This document shows positions 45,391 to 59,100 of a stretch of 64,000 bases of DNA, in pieces (the stretch's first letter is position 1; every line of letters begins with the position of its first letter). The stretch spans positions 2,542,001-2,606,000 of the forward strand of contig JAHWDD010000004.1 in assembly GCA_023897205.1 (NCBI GenBank), written 5' to 3'. The notes under the pieces were generated by a model. It was given only the letters and a program-made list of their open reading frames with translations, had not been told where the DNA came from and ran no database searches. A program made the position numbers and the translations under genes. This DNA comes from Exophiala sp. HKRS030 (taxonomy: Eukaryota; Ascomycota; Eurotiomycetes; Chaetothyriales; Herpotrichiellaceae).

Positions 45391-48300
45391 ATGTCTGGTC
45401 ATCCTCAGCAGGGCGGCTATGATGATGGCTACGGCCAACATCACGGCAATGATGCCTACTATCAGGACGACCATGGGTACCACGATCAATATGACTACGG
45501 TCATCAGCAGCAGGGAGGAGAAGGGTACTATGATGAATCGTAAGCACTGGACACAAACTGCAATGTGCTCCTCACTAATCGAAACCAGGGGCTACTACAA
45601 CGCCGACGCTTCTAATCCCTATCACAACGACGGCGGATACTACGAAGGCCATCAGGGCTACCAAGATGATTACTACGATGGCCAATATTATGACCAGGGA
45701 GCTGCAGGCCAGCAACAGTACCAAGGTCAACGACCAAGACGCCGTGGTCATGATTCCGAAGAAGATTCGGAAACGTTCAGCGATTTCACCATGAGATCGG
45801 ACATGGCTCGTGCCGCCGAAATGGACTATTATGGTCGAGGTGATGAAAGATACCACAGTGGCTACGACAACCAGGGAGGACGTGGGTATAGACCCCCATC
45901 CTCTCAAATCTCTTACGGTGGCAATCGTTCTTCCGGAGCATCGACGCCTATCTATGGGATGGACTATAACAACGCCTTGCCCGCCGGTCAACGATCCAGG
46001 GAACCATACCCAGCCTGGACTTCAGATGCCCAGATTCCTCTCTCGAAGGAGGAAATCGAAGATATCTTCTTGGACCTGACCGCCAAATTTGGGTTTCAAC
46101 GGGATAGCATGCGTAATATGTACGACCATATGATGACTCTGTTAGATTCCAGAGCTTCTCGCATGACCCCGAATCAAGCATTGCTCTCGCTCCACGCCGA
46201 TTACATTGGAGGCGACAATGCAAACTACCGCAGATGGTATTTCGCTGCTCATCTCGATTTGGATGATGCGGTTGGTTTCGCGAACATGAAACTTGGGAAA
46301 GCGAATCGTCGCACGCGCAAAGCGCGCAAAGCTGCCGCAAAAAAGGCTAAAGAAGACCCCCAAAACGAGGAACAGACTTTGGAAGCCTTGGAGGGTGACA
46401 ACTCCCTGGAAGCAGCCGAATATCGTTGGAAAACACGAATGAACAAGATGTCTCAGCATGACCGAGCTCGTCAGATTGCTCTTTATCTTCTCTGTTGGGG
46501 TGAAGCCAACCAGGTGCGGTTCATGCCTGAGTGCCTGTGTTTCATCTTCAAGTGTGCAGACGACTATTTGCATTCTCCAGCCGCACAAAACCGCGTGGAG
46601 CCAGTGGAAGAATTCACTTACCTCAACAATGTCATAACACCACTGTATACGTACATCAGAGATCAGTGCTACGAGATTATTGACGGCAAGTACGTTCGAC
46701 GAGAACGTGACCATAACAAAGTCATTGGTTACGATGATATAAACCAGCTTTTCTGGTACCCTGAGGGAATTGAAAGAATCGTGATGAACGATAAGTCGCG
46801 CATCGTCGATCTCCCTCCAGCTGAGCGATACTTGAAGCTTCAAGAGGTTAACTGGAAGAAGGTGTTCTTCAAGACCTACAAGGAAACCAGATCTTGGTTC
46901 CACCTGATGGTCAATTTCAATCGTATCTGGGTGATTCACTTGACTACTTTTTGGTTCTATACCGCATTCAACGCCCCGGCCTTGTACACCAAGAACTACC
47001 AGCAACAGCTGAACAACAAACCGCACGCTGCTGCTCAGTGGTCTGCGGTCGGTTTGGGTGGAACTGTCGCCTCTCTCATCCAGATCATGGCCACCCTCAT
47101 CGAATGGTCCTACGTTCCACGCAGATGGGCGGGTGCTCAGCATCTTACTAAACGGCTACTCTTCTTGATTGGTGTTTTCGCCATCAACATCGCTCCAAGT
47201 GTTTACATCTTCGGCTTCTCACAAACCTCCCAAATTGCGTTGATTTTGGGTGTCGTTCAGTTCCTTGTGGCCTTGGCGACGTTCTTTTTCTTCTCGATCA
47301 TGCCTCTGGGCGGTCTTTTCGGAAGCTATCTGACTCGGAACTCTCGCCAGTATGTTGCAAGCCAGACATTTACTGCCTCGTATCCTCGCCTCAAGGGTAA
47401 TGACATGTGGATGTCCTACGGTCTCTGGATCATGGTGTTTGCTGCCAAATTGGCTGAATCATACTTCTTCTTGACACTCTCTTTCAGAGATCCGATCAAG
47501 ATCCTGACATACACCAAGATCTCCCGGTGCGAAGGTGATGCAATCCTGAAGCAGTACCTCTGCAAGTACCAGCCAAAGATCTTGCTCGGAATCATGTTCT
47601 TTACCGATTTGATCCTGTTCTTCTTGGATACCTATCTTTGGTACATCATCTGGAATTGTGTCTTCTCAGTCGCACGATCTTTCTACCTCGGTGTGTCGAT
47701 CTGGACACCATGGAGAAACATCTTTTCTCGACTTCCCAAGCGTATTTATTCGAAGATCCTAGCAACAACCGACATGGAAATCAAGTACAAGCCCAAAGTC
47801 TTGATATCCCAAGTCTGGAACGCAATTGTTATCTCCATGTACAGAGAACACCTGTTGGCCATTGATCATGTCCAAAAACTTCTCTACCACCAGGTTCCTT
47901 CCGAGCAAGAGGGCAAGCGCACCCTACGAGCCCCAACCTTCTTTGTGTCCCAAGAAGACCACTCCTTCAAGACGGAATTCTTTCCCTCGCAGAGTGAGGC
48001 TGAGCGTCGTATCTCTTTCTTTGCGCAGTCACTATCCACGCCAATCCCGGAGCCACTCCCAGTTGACAACATGCCTACTTTCACAGTCCTCATTCCCCAC
48101 TACGGCGAGAAGATCTTGTTGTCTCTCCGCGAGATTATCCGTGAGGATGAGCCATACTCTCGTGTGACCCTTCTGGAGTATCTCAAGCAACTTCACCCTC
48201 ACGAATGGGACTGCTTCGTCAAGGACACTAAGATTCTTGCCGACGAGACCTCCCAATTCAATGGCGACTATGAGAAATCCGAAAAAGACACAGCCAAGAG

Positions 48301-51293
48301 CAAGATTGATGACTTGCCTTTCTATTGCATTGGTTTCAAGTCTGCTGCTCCGGAATATACTCTGCGTACTCGTATTTGGGCATCTCTGCGCTCTCAGACA
48401 CTCTACAGAACGGTTTCAGGTTTCATGAACTACAGTCGAGCCATCAAGCTCCTGTACCGTGTGGAGAACCCAGAGGTTGTCCAGATGTTTGGTGGTAACT
48501 CTGACAAGCTTGAGCGCGAGTTGGAACGCATGGCTCGTCGCAAGTTCAAGATTGTTGTGTCGATGCAGCGCTACGCAAAATTCAAGAAAGAAGAGCGTGA
48601 AAACACCGAATTCTTGCTTCGTGCGTATCCCGATCTGCAAATCGCTTATCTGGATGAAGAGCCGCCGCAAAATGAAGGCGAGGAACCTCGCCTGTACTCT
48701 GCCTTAATTGATGGTCACTCGGAACTTCTTGAAAATGGTATGCGTCGACCCAAGTTCAGGGTACAGCTTTCAGGCAATCCAATCCTGGGAGATGGTAAAT
48801 CGGACAACCAGAACCACGCCATCATTTTCTATCGCGGTGAATACATTCAGCTCATCGATGCCAACCAGGACAACTACTTGGAAGAATGCCTCAAAATTCG
48901 AAGCGTCTTGGCCGAATTCGAGGAAATGACCACAGATAACGTCTCACCATACACTCCGGGAATTACCCCACCCAAGACCAACCCTGTTGCCATCCTAGGT
49001 GCTCGCGAGTACATCTTTTCTGAGAACATTGGTGTCCTGGGTGACGTCGCTGCTGGCAAGGAACAAACTTTCGGTACTCTGTTCGCTCGTACTTTGGCTC
49101 AAATCGGTGGCAAGCTTCATTATGGCCATCCGGATTTCCTCAACGGCATTTTCATGACTACCCGCGGTGGTGTCTCGAAGGCTCAGAAGGGTCTCCATCT
49201 CAACGAAGATATCTACGCCGGCATGAACGCTCTCATTCGAGGTGGTCGTATCAAGCATTGCGAATACTACCAGTGCGGTAAGGGTCGTGATCTTGGTTTT
49301 GGCTCCATTTTGAACTTTACGACGAAGATTGGTACTGGTATGGGTGAGCAGATGTTGTCCCGAGAGTACTACTATCTCGGTACCCAGCTACCCTTGGACC
49401 GTTTCCTCTCATTCTACTACGCTCATCCAGGTTTCCACATCAACAACATGTTCATCATGTTGTCAGTGCAGCTTTTTATGATTGTCTTGCTCAATCTTGG
49501 TGCGCTCCGACACGAAACAATTGTCTGCCACTATAACCGGAACACTCCCCCAACGGATCCTCTCAAACCTACCGGCTGTACCAACTTGATTCCTATCCAG
49601 GCGTGGGTTGAACGTTGCGTTCTCTCTATCTTCATCGTTTTCTTCATCGCTTTCGTGCCTTTGGTTGTACAGGAATTGACGGAGCGTGGATTCTGGCGTG
49701 CTGCAACCCGTCTGGCCAAGCACTTTGCTTCTGCATCCCCAATCTTTGAGGTATTTGTTTGTCAGATCTACGCCAGCTCCATCCAGCAAGATCTGTCCTT
49801 CGGCGGTGCTCGTTACATTGGTACCGGCCGTGGTTTTGCTACTGCTCGGATTCCCTTCGGTGTCCTGTACTCTCGGTTTGCTGGTCCATCAATCTACCTC
49901 GGTGCACGGTCCCTGATGATGTTGCTGTTTGGTACAATCACCGTCTGGAATGCGGCCCTCTTGTGGTTCTGGGTGTCGATCCTGGGTCTAGTTATCTCGC
50001 CATTTATCTTCAACCCGCACCAATTTGCCTGGACCGACTTCTTCATCGACTACAGGGACTACCTTCGATGGCTGTCTCGCGGAAACTCTCGTTCACACGC
50101 GTCTTCGTGGATCGCTTTCTGTCGCCTGTCTCGTACACGCCTGACTGGTTTTAAACGTAAGGCTTTGGGTGCGCCATCCGAGAAGTTGTCTGGCGACGTT
50201 CCTCGCGCACATTTCACCAGTATTTTCTTCAGCGAGATTATCGGTCCTTTGGTCCTGGTAACATTGACCTTGATCCCATATCTCTTCATCAACGCCCAGA
50301 CAGGTGTGAAGGACCCTGCGAAGGCTACCAACTCTCTTGTCCGAGTGGCACTGGTGGCATTCGCTCCCATCGCCATCAACGCCGGAGTTCTAGGTGGTCT
50401 TTTTGCCATGGCCTGCTGTATGGGCCCTGTGCTGAGCATGTGCTGCAAGAAGTTCGGCTCTGTCCTTGCAGCTATTGCGCATGCTGTCGCTGTCATCTCT
50501 CTCTTCGCGTTCTGGGAAGTCATGTTCTTCCTCGAAGGATGGATTTTCGCAAAGGCATTGCTGGGAATGATTGCAGTCATTGCCCTCCAACGCTTCGTGT
50601 TCAAGCTCATCATCGCCCTCGCCTTGACCCGAGAATTCAAGAACGACACATCCAACATCGCTTGGTGGACCGGCAAATGGTACTCGATGGGTTGGCACTC
50701 AATGTCCCAGCCAGCACGTGAATACCTTTGCAAGATTACCGAGCTCGGTTTCTTTGCTGCTGACTTCATCCTTGGACATGCCATCATGTTCATCTTGTTG
50801 CCCGCTCTTTGCGTACCATACATCGACAAATTCCACTCGGTCATGCTCTTCTGGCTGCGACCTAGGTATGTTTGGTTGTCCCGTTTTAATGTTTCCACGC
50901 TAACAGCTTTGCAGTCGTCAAATCAGACCGCCCATCTACTCGATCAAACAGTCTCGCCTGCGAAAGCGTCGCGTTATTCGTTACGCCATCTTGTACTTCG
51001 CACTCTTGGTCCTATTCCTCGTTTTGATAATTGGTCCTGTCTTCGTCCGCAAATACATCAACAATCTGCCAAGTATTCCTCTTGAGCTTCTCCAACCTAC
51101 TGGACAGGACAACAACGATACGAGGAACAACCTTTTCACCGGGTCTGCTCTCCATGATTTCGGCAATGGTGCAGCTGCAACCGGTGGAGGTGGAGGTGGC
51201 GGTGGTGGAGGCGGTTCCACCGCTGCAGCCACGAGTGCGAGTGGCAGCAATCCTTTCACCTTCGGCGGTGGTGGTCGATTTGTGAGATGGTAA
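45391..51293 (+). CDS. FKS1: 1,3-beta-glucan synthase catalytic subunit
   Basis: Three exons, 45391-45539, 45589-50865 and 50915-51293, give 1934 aa, the normal FKS1 size. The N-terminus is Gly/Tyr/Gln/Asp-rich, followed by the FKS1 N-terminal domain. A first membrane block, a large cytosolic GT48 domain (about residues 750-1320), a second membrane block and a short C-terminal tail follow. Echinocandin hot spot 1 reads Phe-Leu-Thr-Leu-Ser-Phe-Arg-Asp-Pro at residues about 677-685. The hot spot 2 position (about 1388-1395) is Ala-Trp-Val-Glu-Arg-Cys-Val-Leu. The enzyme polymerises UDP-glucose to wall glucan at the plasma membrane under Rho1 control. The tail has an 11-Gly run. The start at 45391 (Met-Ser-Gly-His-Pro) is favoured by family likeness, but an in-frame ATG at 45343 would add 16 residues. 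Confidence 0.97.
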
Positions 51294-52147
51294 ATTTGGT
51301 TATATTAACATTGTTCAAGGGAGGAGAAGAGGAAGGTTCGGATCAAGGTTCATTTCCTACTCCGTCGCTCTTTGTTCAAACAAAATTAATGAATGAAATG
51401 GCAATAGACAAGCAGCTGCCAAGGGAAAAAGGAGCTCTACTGGCTGGCTTTTCTGGCGGCAAATCATTGGGGAACGGAGTTGTGACATTAAGGCATATCT
51501 TGTTTCTTTAGACATACTCGTACTGTACATGAGAATCAATGGAAGGTTTTACTTTTGATGCCGCAATGTTGTAAGCGCGACAATTGTGCATAGGTTGCTG
51601 CAGGTGACTGACTATCCGTACCTAGCTGCTCCCAACCTCTGCTGCGTAATCCGCTTGGAGGGGGTAGTCTGAGTGCCGCAAGGCAGAGGGAGAAGGTTGT
51701 TTCAATTCATCAGACTCGATGGAAAAATCGTTCCAAGTGCTTAAAAGGTGTAGACTCAACAACTACACGTCCTAATAGTATGATCCTTACAGTATGCGGA
51801 TTTCGTTTAATAGATTAACCCAAGCACTTCCATTCCCAGTTCCCTTGCTATTTTAGATGCCAACCGGCAGCACCGGTCCCTCCGGAATTGGTCTCTATGA
51901 CGAATTCTTTGTCAGACCAAGCTTTTTCCCAACGTTGTCCCAACTGAATCTTCGCTCGAGGTGCTGTCAGACCGTGGCGTTCTCCAGCCTTACCTAAAAG
52001 TTGTGGCTGCCCCTGACACTAAAAGTAGTTCGCGCACCTCACGGCCCTTGATGACATGCCGCGTTGAGACCGCAACGTTCAACTTTCTCGTGCAGACTTT
52101 TTTCTCGAATTCCTCATTTCCACGTTGACGTTGCATGTCTGGGCATC
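51294..52147. other. Intergenic between FKS1 and LCB1
   Basis: FKS1 3' UTR and LCB1 promoter. A palindromic GTACTGTAC-type word lies near 51521. No gene seen. Confidence 0.55.
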
Positions 52148-53895
52148 ATGGACTCTCAAGAGCCTCAAGTATACCTTGCACAGCTGGCAAATGCAGCGTC
52201 TGAACAATTCCACAAGATCCCTGGGTCTGCAATCTTCCTACGCTACGTACAGTCCAGCTACCAGAACGATCCCGTTCGCTCCGCAGTCGAACTCTTCCTG
52301 GTGCTGTTTGCGATCCGATACCTCCTTGCGCCAAAGTACTCGACCAAGCCGAATTATGTCAAGTTGTCTGAAGAGGTGAGTGCGAGGCAGCTGGGCTGTA
52401 ACACTGAATTGGCTCCTAAGTCGTGGCGCAGGAAATCGACGACCTCGTCGATGAATGGTCACCGGAACCTCTCGTCGCGAAGTCGACGCCATTTGAAGAG
52501 GCTGAGTTAGAGAAGAGACCCATAATAGTCGGGTGAGTTTGTCCATACACTTGATTTGTCTCGCAGTGTCTTAACCAAATTTCTGCACCAGTCCGAGTGG
52601 TCCACGAGCCAAACTCGCCAACGGGCGTACGGTGACCAACCTCGCTTCGTACAATTTCTACAACTTCCTCTCGAATGAAAACCTCAAAGAGCGGGCTATA
52701 CAGACATTGAGAACCTACGGAGTTGGGCCGTGTGGACCACCCGGCTTTTACGGGACGCAAGATGTTCACATGAAGATCGAGGCCGACATTGCCGCTTTCC
52801 TGGGCACAACTGCATGTATCATTTACGCGCAAGCATTTTCGACGATATCCAGCGTCATTCCTGCGTTCTCGAAGCGAGGTGACATCATCGTTGCCGACAA
52901 GGCTGTCAACTATGCCATTCGTAAGGGCATTCAGATTTCTAGGAGTACGGTGAGATGGTATGAGCACAACGACATGGAGGATCTGCAACGAGTCCTGGCA
53001 AAGGTCACGAAAGAACAAGCAAAGAAGCCGTTGACACGCCGGTTCATCATCACTGAGGGTCTGTTTGAGAACGTTGGTGACATGGTTGATCTGCCGAAAA
53101 TTGTAAGTGAGCAGGTGGATTCATCGATGGCGCCGTGATTGACGAGACCACAGATCGAGCTGAAGCTTAAATACAAGTTCCGTCTGATCTTGGACGAGAC
53201 CTGGTCGTTCGGTGTTCTTGGCCGCACCGGACGAGGCGTCACGGAGCACCAACACGTTGACGCTGCTGAAGTAGATATGCTTGTTGGTTCGATGGCGGGC
53301 CCACTGTCCGCTGCTGGAGGCTTCTGTGCAGGCTCAGACGAGGTCGTTGAGCACCAGCGTCTTTCGGCTGCTTCGTACACCTTCTCCGCAGCATTACCTG
53401 CCATTTCTGCCGTGACGGCCAGTGAAACACTCATGATGCTGCAGACACAGCCTGACCTTTTCGCGCAACTTAAGGACAACATCAAGACTATGTGGGCGCA
53501 ACTGCATCCCAGAAGTGACTGGGTGTACTGTACTAGCGCCGTGGAGAATCCTATAATGCTGTTGACCTTGAAGCCGGAGGTCATCACTGCCAGAAGATTG
53601 AGCCTTGAGGATCAGCAGCAGATCTTGCAGGACGTCGTTGACGAGGTGAGTGACTACTGTGCTTTGAACAAGAACATGCAGAAAACTAACCTTGACGTAG
53701 TGCCTCACTCAGAATGTTCTGATCACCCGCGTAAAGAGCCTTCCTGCTGGTCCATCGGGAGCGAAAACAGATATTTATGCGCAGGCGCCAGCTTTGAAGA
53801 TCTGTGTTACGATAGGCCTGACAAAGAAAGAAATCGAAAAAGCTGGCATTACAATTCGGCATGCCATCACCAAGATCATGACTAGGAGGCGATAA
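52148..53895 (+). CDS. LCB1: Serine palmitoyltransferase subunit 1
   Basis: Five exons, 52148-52375, 52432-52532, 52592-53102, 53154-53645 and 53701-53895, give 508 aa. After a short lumenal/membrane N-terminus (a Leu/Phe-rich span around residues 46-62), the alpha-oxoamine synthase fold follows. It includes Asn-Phe-Tyr-Asn-Phe-Leu and [14 protein letters not shown], whose Cys corresponds to the position mutated in human SPTLC1 neuropathy. The PLP-binding Lys found in LCB2 is absent at the matching site, as expected for the LCB1 partner. With LCB2 it condenses serine and palmitoyl-CoA in the ER, the first step of sphingolipid synthesis. The ATG at 52148 begins Met-Asp-Ser-Gln-Glu-Pro. Confidence 0.95.
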
Positions 53896-55041
53896 GCTAT
53901 GACGTCTATACTTTTGTGTACAGTATGTTTTTGGAACAAATTAAGAACTATTTTGATGGCATGAGAAATGGGCTTTCTGTCTCCAGACAAGCAATGGAGA
54001 TAGATGTTCAGCGATGCAAAGCACTACGGAGTATACGAAGTAGTTAATGTGTAATAAATTCAGCCTTTTTATCACGTTGCATGGTATCACTTGCAACGAT
54101 TCTCCCAAGGTTTCCCTTCCCTTCGCGTCGACGTTCCATTCAGCCCGTCACCAAGCGAAGGTTCGTGCTGATGGTCATGGAGAGCGCGAGGTAGGCGAAT
54201 TGTGAAAGCAGAATTTGCTTCTTGATGAGCATCATGAGAGGGCAGGAAGAAAGCCATGAAAAACAAAATTGATCTATGGATAAACGCGCTGATCGGCTTC
54301 GGCTCATACGTTGGAAGCATCGTCCGCTTGTTCAGTCTGGCCCCCTTCATGAATTCCACAGTGGCAGCTCATCTTGAGTCTGAAATCTTCTTGCAAGCCA
54401 ATCGCCGTTGAACACCTGGAAAAAGGGTGAGACTTTCTTTCACTGACTAATGGCCCCTCGTAAACGCAGGCAAGACCCTCAAGGTCGGAGATGGAGTACG
54501 ATTGGATCAGCACTTGCCGACCTTCAAGCTGTATTACGGACCTTGACAATGCCTGTCCAGTGAAACTCGTCTCCTTGCTCTCATTTCTGACCTTTAGGAG
54601 TCGCCTCAGCCGGAGACTTGAATTCAGAACGCCTACGGAAAGTGGTTAGACGGTGAGTCGGACTGCGGGGGCCCCCCGTATCGACAGAGGCTAGATCTTC
54701 GAGGCTGGACCACCACGAATTCAATCTACGACATCATCAAATCAATTACACCATTGTTGCACCTGATACTGCCTAGAAAATCCTGGCCACCTGCCAGCCC
54801 CTCCATCGAGCTGAAAAATGATGGCTCAGCTGAACCTCGTGTTATTGTGGTGAGTTGTAGCTGGGTGCCGCTCCTAACCCAGGCCAATGCTCTTGTAGTG
54901 GGAGTACATAAGGGCTGGGTGAAGCTGGTTTCTGCTGGCTATTTTGCTGTCTAAGAAGAGTTCTTAGAGTGCCTCAACTTCCAATTTCTCTGACGATTCT
55001 AATCTCCTACAAAGGACGGGAACTCATTGATTTCCAGCCTC
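53896..55041. other. Intergenic, about 1.1 kb
   Basis: LCB1 3' flank and upstream region of the NTF2-like gene. A TACGGAGTA word lies near 54025. No gene recognised. Confidence 0.5.
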
Positions 55042-55581
55042 ATGTCTTTCCCAACACAGCCTGCTTTCATCCACTCTGGGACCTGGGATGATGTGACTAG
55101 ACGGCACCCTGCGATGAAATGGATGGAGGACTATACCCTGAACTTCAACAAGCGCGGTCGCTGGGAAGACAAGAGGAACGAATGGCATACTGAAGACTTT
55201 TCTCTCGTCAAGCCGGATGGCTCGGAATTCAAGGGCCACGAGGTTGCCTGGGAGCAGTCCAAGTCGATGTACAATTTCTTCACCAAAGAGTTTCATGAGC
55301 CTTATTTCCTCGTTTGCTGGGAGATCGACGACGGGTGGGAAATGCTAGGTCAGGCGTACTTCTACGCCAATTGTATCGGGGAGTCTGTCGCGGGCGAGAA
55401 GAAGGTCGCAGATTTGCAAGGACGCGAATGGGATGTGAAGATTCCCTCTGCTTTCCGATTCATATATGTCAAGAGGGATGGCGCGGCGCACGGAGGAATT
55501 GAGCTGAAGAGATGTGAAATCATGGGTGACTCGATGCCTGGTGTTCATATTTTGATGCAGAGGGGAGTGATCAAGCAGTGA
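55042..55581 (+). CDS. NTF2/SnoaL-like small protein of unknown function
   Basis: An intronless gene of 179 aa from the ATG at 55042; the frame is open a few codons further up, but only a TTG is there. The pattern is an N-terminal helix (Arg-Arg-His-Pro-Ala-Met-Lys-Trp-Met-Glu), then Trp-His-Thr-Glu-Asp-Phe, then Val-Lys-Pro-Asp-Gly and Phe-Lys-Gly. Strands rich in Tyr/Phe/Trp follow (Glu-Pro-Tyr-Phe-Leu-Val-Cys-Trp-Glu). This is the cone-shaped NTF2/SnoaL-type fold common in uncharacterised fungal proteins. No signal peptide, so cytosolic. Ligand and activity are unknown. Confidence 0.78.
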   Translation: MSFPTQPAFIHSGTWDDVTRRHPAMKWMEDYTLNFNKRGRWEDKRNEWHTEDFSLVKPDGSEFKGHEVAWEQSKSMYNFFTKEFHEPYFLVCWEIDDGWEMLGQAYFYANCIGESVAGEKKVADLQGREWDVKIPSAFRFIYVKRDGAAHGGIELKRCEIMGDSMPGVHILMQRGVIKQ

Positions 55582-56120
55582 AGGACTGGGCCATGATCGT
55601 TCTTCTGCACATGTGCTTGTAGTGGTTGTTATTACCTTGACTGGAATTTGTATTCTTGCAATTGGTACAAGTATTTTCTGTAATGGTGTGTTGTTTCCAA
55701 ACAAAAACAATTTCTGATTCTGTTCTCCATGACACCAGCGTTCATCTTGAATACTGTCTGTATGTGACGTACGCGGCCACTCATCGACCTTCGCCCGTTC
55801 GGTGCTCGTGTTTGCTGTACTCTGACCCAATGTCGAACATCTGTAGCAGAGTAGCGCTTCTGACCTTCTGGGTCGTTGAGAAGTGGAAGGTCGCTGAGCC
55901 TGATATACCTCATTCATACGGATCTACTGGGAAGGCCAAGAAGGAGTTGACGTGTTTACAGTCCGACCGCAGCCTAAACGATCCCCGGCGCAGCCTTGGC
56001 CTTCCGACCAACATCTTCACAACCGTAAAACCCGATACTACTCCCTCGTCACAAGGCGACCCGGGTTACTGCTTGAAGGAACTTAGTTGTGATGCTCGAG
56101 ACTCGTGCCGAACTTGAGCC
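55582..56120. other. Intergenic region upstream of SRO7
   Basis: 3' flank of the NTF2-like gene and 5' leader of SRO7. Nothing further recognised. Confidence 0.55.
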
Positions 56121-59100
56121 ATGGCGCACCTGTTTCGTGGCAAGCAGGCCGGCATCGCGACCGATCTCTCAGTAGGTGTGTCGTCCGAGGTATTCATGCT
56201 GGATGAGGTGAGTCGCCGGGGACTTGGGCTCTCCCTGCCTGAGCATGCCGCTGACCGTTTCCAGTTCGCTCGCTATGGCCCCAATTCTCAAATCTCCGTC
56301 CTTGCCTACGATCCCGTCCAGTCCCTCCTCGCCGTTGGCACGAATGAATCCCAGTTCGGCGCTGGCGTCGTCAATGTCTATGGACAGAAGCGTGTCGACG
56401 TGACCTTCCGACCTCCCCGGCCCGCTTCCATTCGAGCCATTCAGTTCTGTGCCGACAAGCTGATTGTCCTGGACTCCAAGAACGACGTCAGCGTCTTCAG
56501 CCTCGATAACAAGCACATGGTTGCGAACTACGCACCTCCCGGCCATGTAACCGCTCTGCTCACTGATCCAAGTTTAGACTATTGTCTGACGGGACTACAA
56601 AATGGTGGGTTGGAACCAAGAGGCTTAGAAACAACGATGGAAAACACACAACTGACCTGCGATGATTTAGGAGAGATTGTGGCGTATGACCTGGATAGGG
56701 AAGGGCTCACGCCGTTCAAGATCCCCAATCTCTGGCGCGAGCGCAATCCAAGAGCACGCATTCTGCCGGTGGTGTCCATTCAGTTTCACCCAAAGGACAT
56801 CGGGACGTTACTCATCGGGTACTCCGAAGGGGCCGTGATCTACTCATTCAAGCAGAACAAGGCGCTCAAGTTCTTCCAGTACGAGGTGCCCAGAGGCGCT
56901 CCTGGTGGCGATGGAGACCCGGCGGGTGTCAATCAAGCGCGACATCCTCGACTCACTCACGCTGTATGGCATCCCACCGGCACGTTTGTGTTGACAGCCC
57001 ACGAAGACTCGAGCATGATATTCTGGGACCCCCGTGACGGTAGAGCGATTCATGCAAGGAACCTAGACGAAACTGACGTCAATGTCCCTGGCCGTGGCTC
57101 GTCCAGGGCTGGTCCTGGCGCCGGTTCAGTTAAAGAGCCCTATTGCAATATCTACTGGTGCTCAAAGGAGAACGCCGACGATACGGGCCTTCTCATCGCT
57201 GGAGGCTCATCCACGACCAGTCCGAGCAAAGGATTGACCTTTATTGATCTCGGACTAACACCGAATTATCAGACATCAACCTGGGACTACTTGGCAGGCC
57301 ATTTTAGAAACCCAAAGAGAGTACAAATCCTTCCCACACCGCCAAACACTCAGGTAACGACCTTTTTGCCAGTTCCACGAGTATCTCCGCACTTTGCAGG
57401 TTCTCATGATCCTATTGCGGTCCTGACTGTCTTATCCTCTGGCGAGCTTCTTACGATGAGTTTCCCTTCAGGACACCCAATTACTCCTACGAACCAGCTT
57501 CACGTGTCCTTGTCGTTTGTGCACCCTTTCGTCACAAAGACAGCTCTTTCCTACGTTGACCGAACAAGATGGCTTGGTATGAGAGAATTACGTCAACACG
57601 GGCCGAATATCTTGCTGGGAGGTGCGGCAGGGACGAAGCCGCTTAAAAGACACGAAACCCGCAATATTGTCCAAGCAGCACATGCCGACGCGACGATTCG
57701 AGTTTGGGATGCAGGACATGGGGATCTGATTGAGAATCCTGGTGTCATTCAAGTCGATCTCGGTAGAGCCGTCGGCCGCTGGGATCAGTTAGACGTTTCT
57801 CAATTGAGTATGTCTGGCGCAACTGGAGAATTATCCGTCGGACTTAGATCTGGCGAATTGGTTGTCTTCAGGCTGAATAGAAATCAGTTTGCTGGACAAC
57901 CACCGGCCGATCCTGGCTCAAATGGTGGACCCGGCCAAATGACAGACATCAGCAGACGAGCTGATCCGAATCTGAGAGAAGGACTTTTACCATTGACGAT
58001 GACAAATGACCAGCAAGGACCCGTCACGGCTCTCCGTCATTCTGATGTTGGGTTTGTGGCTGCCGGATATGCTGGAGGCGGAGTCACGATAGTTGATCTT
58101 CGTGGACCAGCCATCATTCATACTGCGCTGTTGAACGAGATTGTTGCGACCAAGCATAGACGGAATAGTGTTCGTCGGTCTGCCACAACCCCGCAATCTA
58201 CTGAGTTCGCAACGGCAGTGGAATTTGGCATCATGACCCTTGATGGTGACGGTAAGTGCATCGCATTCCTGTATTGTTGTCCAAGTCTAACAAGTCGGTA
58301 GACTATTCTTCACTTGCCTTGTTCGTAGGCACATCTCGCGGCAGGATTGTGACTTTCAAGATCCTGCCTTCACAGTCAGGACGATACACGGCACAATTTG
58401 CCGGGGTTGCTCAAACTGCAGACGACAGAATCGTGTCAATATCGCCCATTGACGCTCACACGGGAGCTCTGGCTGCAGCGACGGGACAGGCAATGGCAGG
58501 GCTGCAGTCAGGTCGGAGAGTAGATGGTGTTTTGGTGGTGGCAGCCGTTTCATCTGTCCACATTTTCCGTCCGGCCTCGGCAAAAGGCGCCTCGAAAACG
58601 TTCGACCAATATCTTTGTGACGCGGCAAACGTGACACGCTTCGAAGACCGCGGCTACGCACTGGTCGGACTCTTTGGAGACGGAACCGCCCGAGCATTCT
58701 CCATCCCAGCTTTGAAGGAGATTGCGAGCACGCGGGTCAACCACATCCTGGACACGAAACGGTTCAGCGAGGCCATCGTCACCCCGACCGGTGATATTCT
58801 GGGTTGGGCGGGGCCGAGCGAGGTGTCCATGGTTAACGTCTTTGGCGCGGGCCTGCCCTTGGCCCCCAGCACCGACGCGCTCTACGATCCCACCAAGATG
58901 GTTCCCCCCCGGCCCACCATCAGCAACCTCCAGTGGATCGCGGGGACGCAGTACATTACTCCCTCGGATCTGGACATTCTGATCGGCGGGGCGGACAGGC
59001 CGCCTTCCAAGCGCATGGTCGCCGAGATGCGCGCCGCCCAGGAGGCAGAGTACGCGCGACAGAGGGAGGCCGCGCGGACGGGACGCGCGCCCAAACCCGA

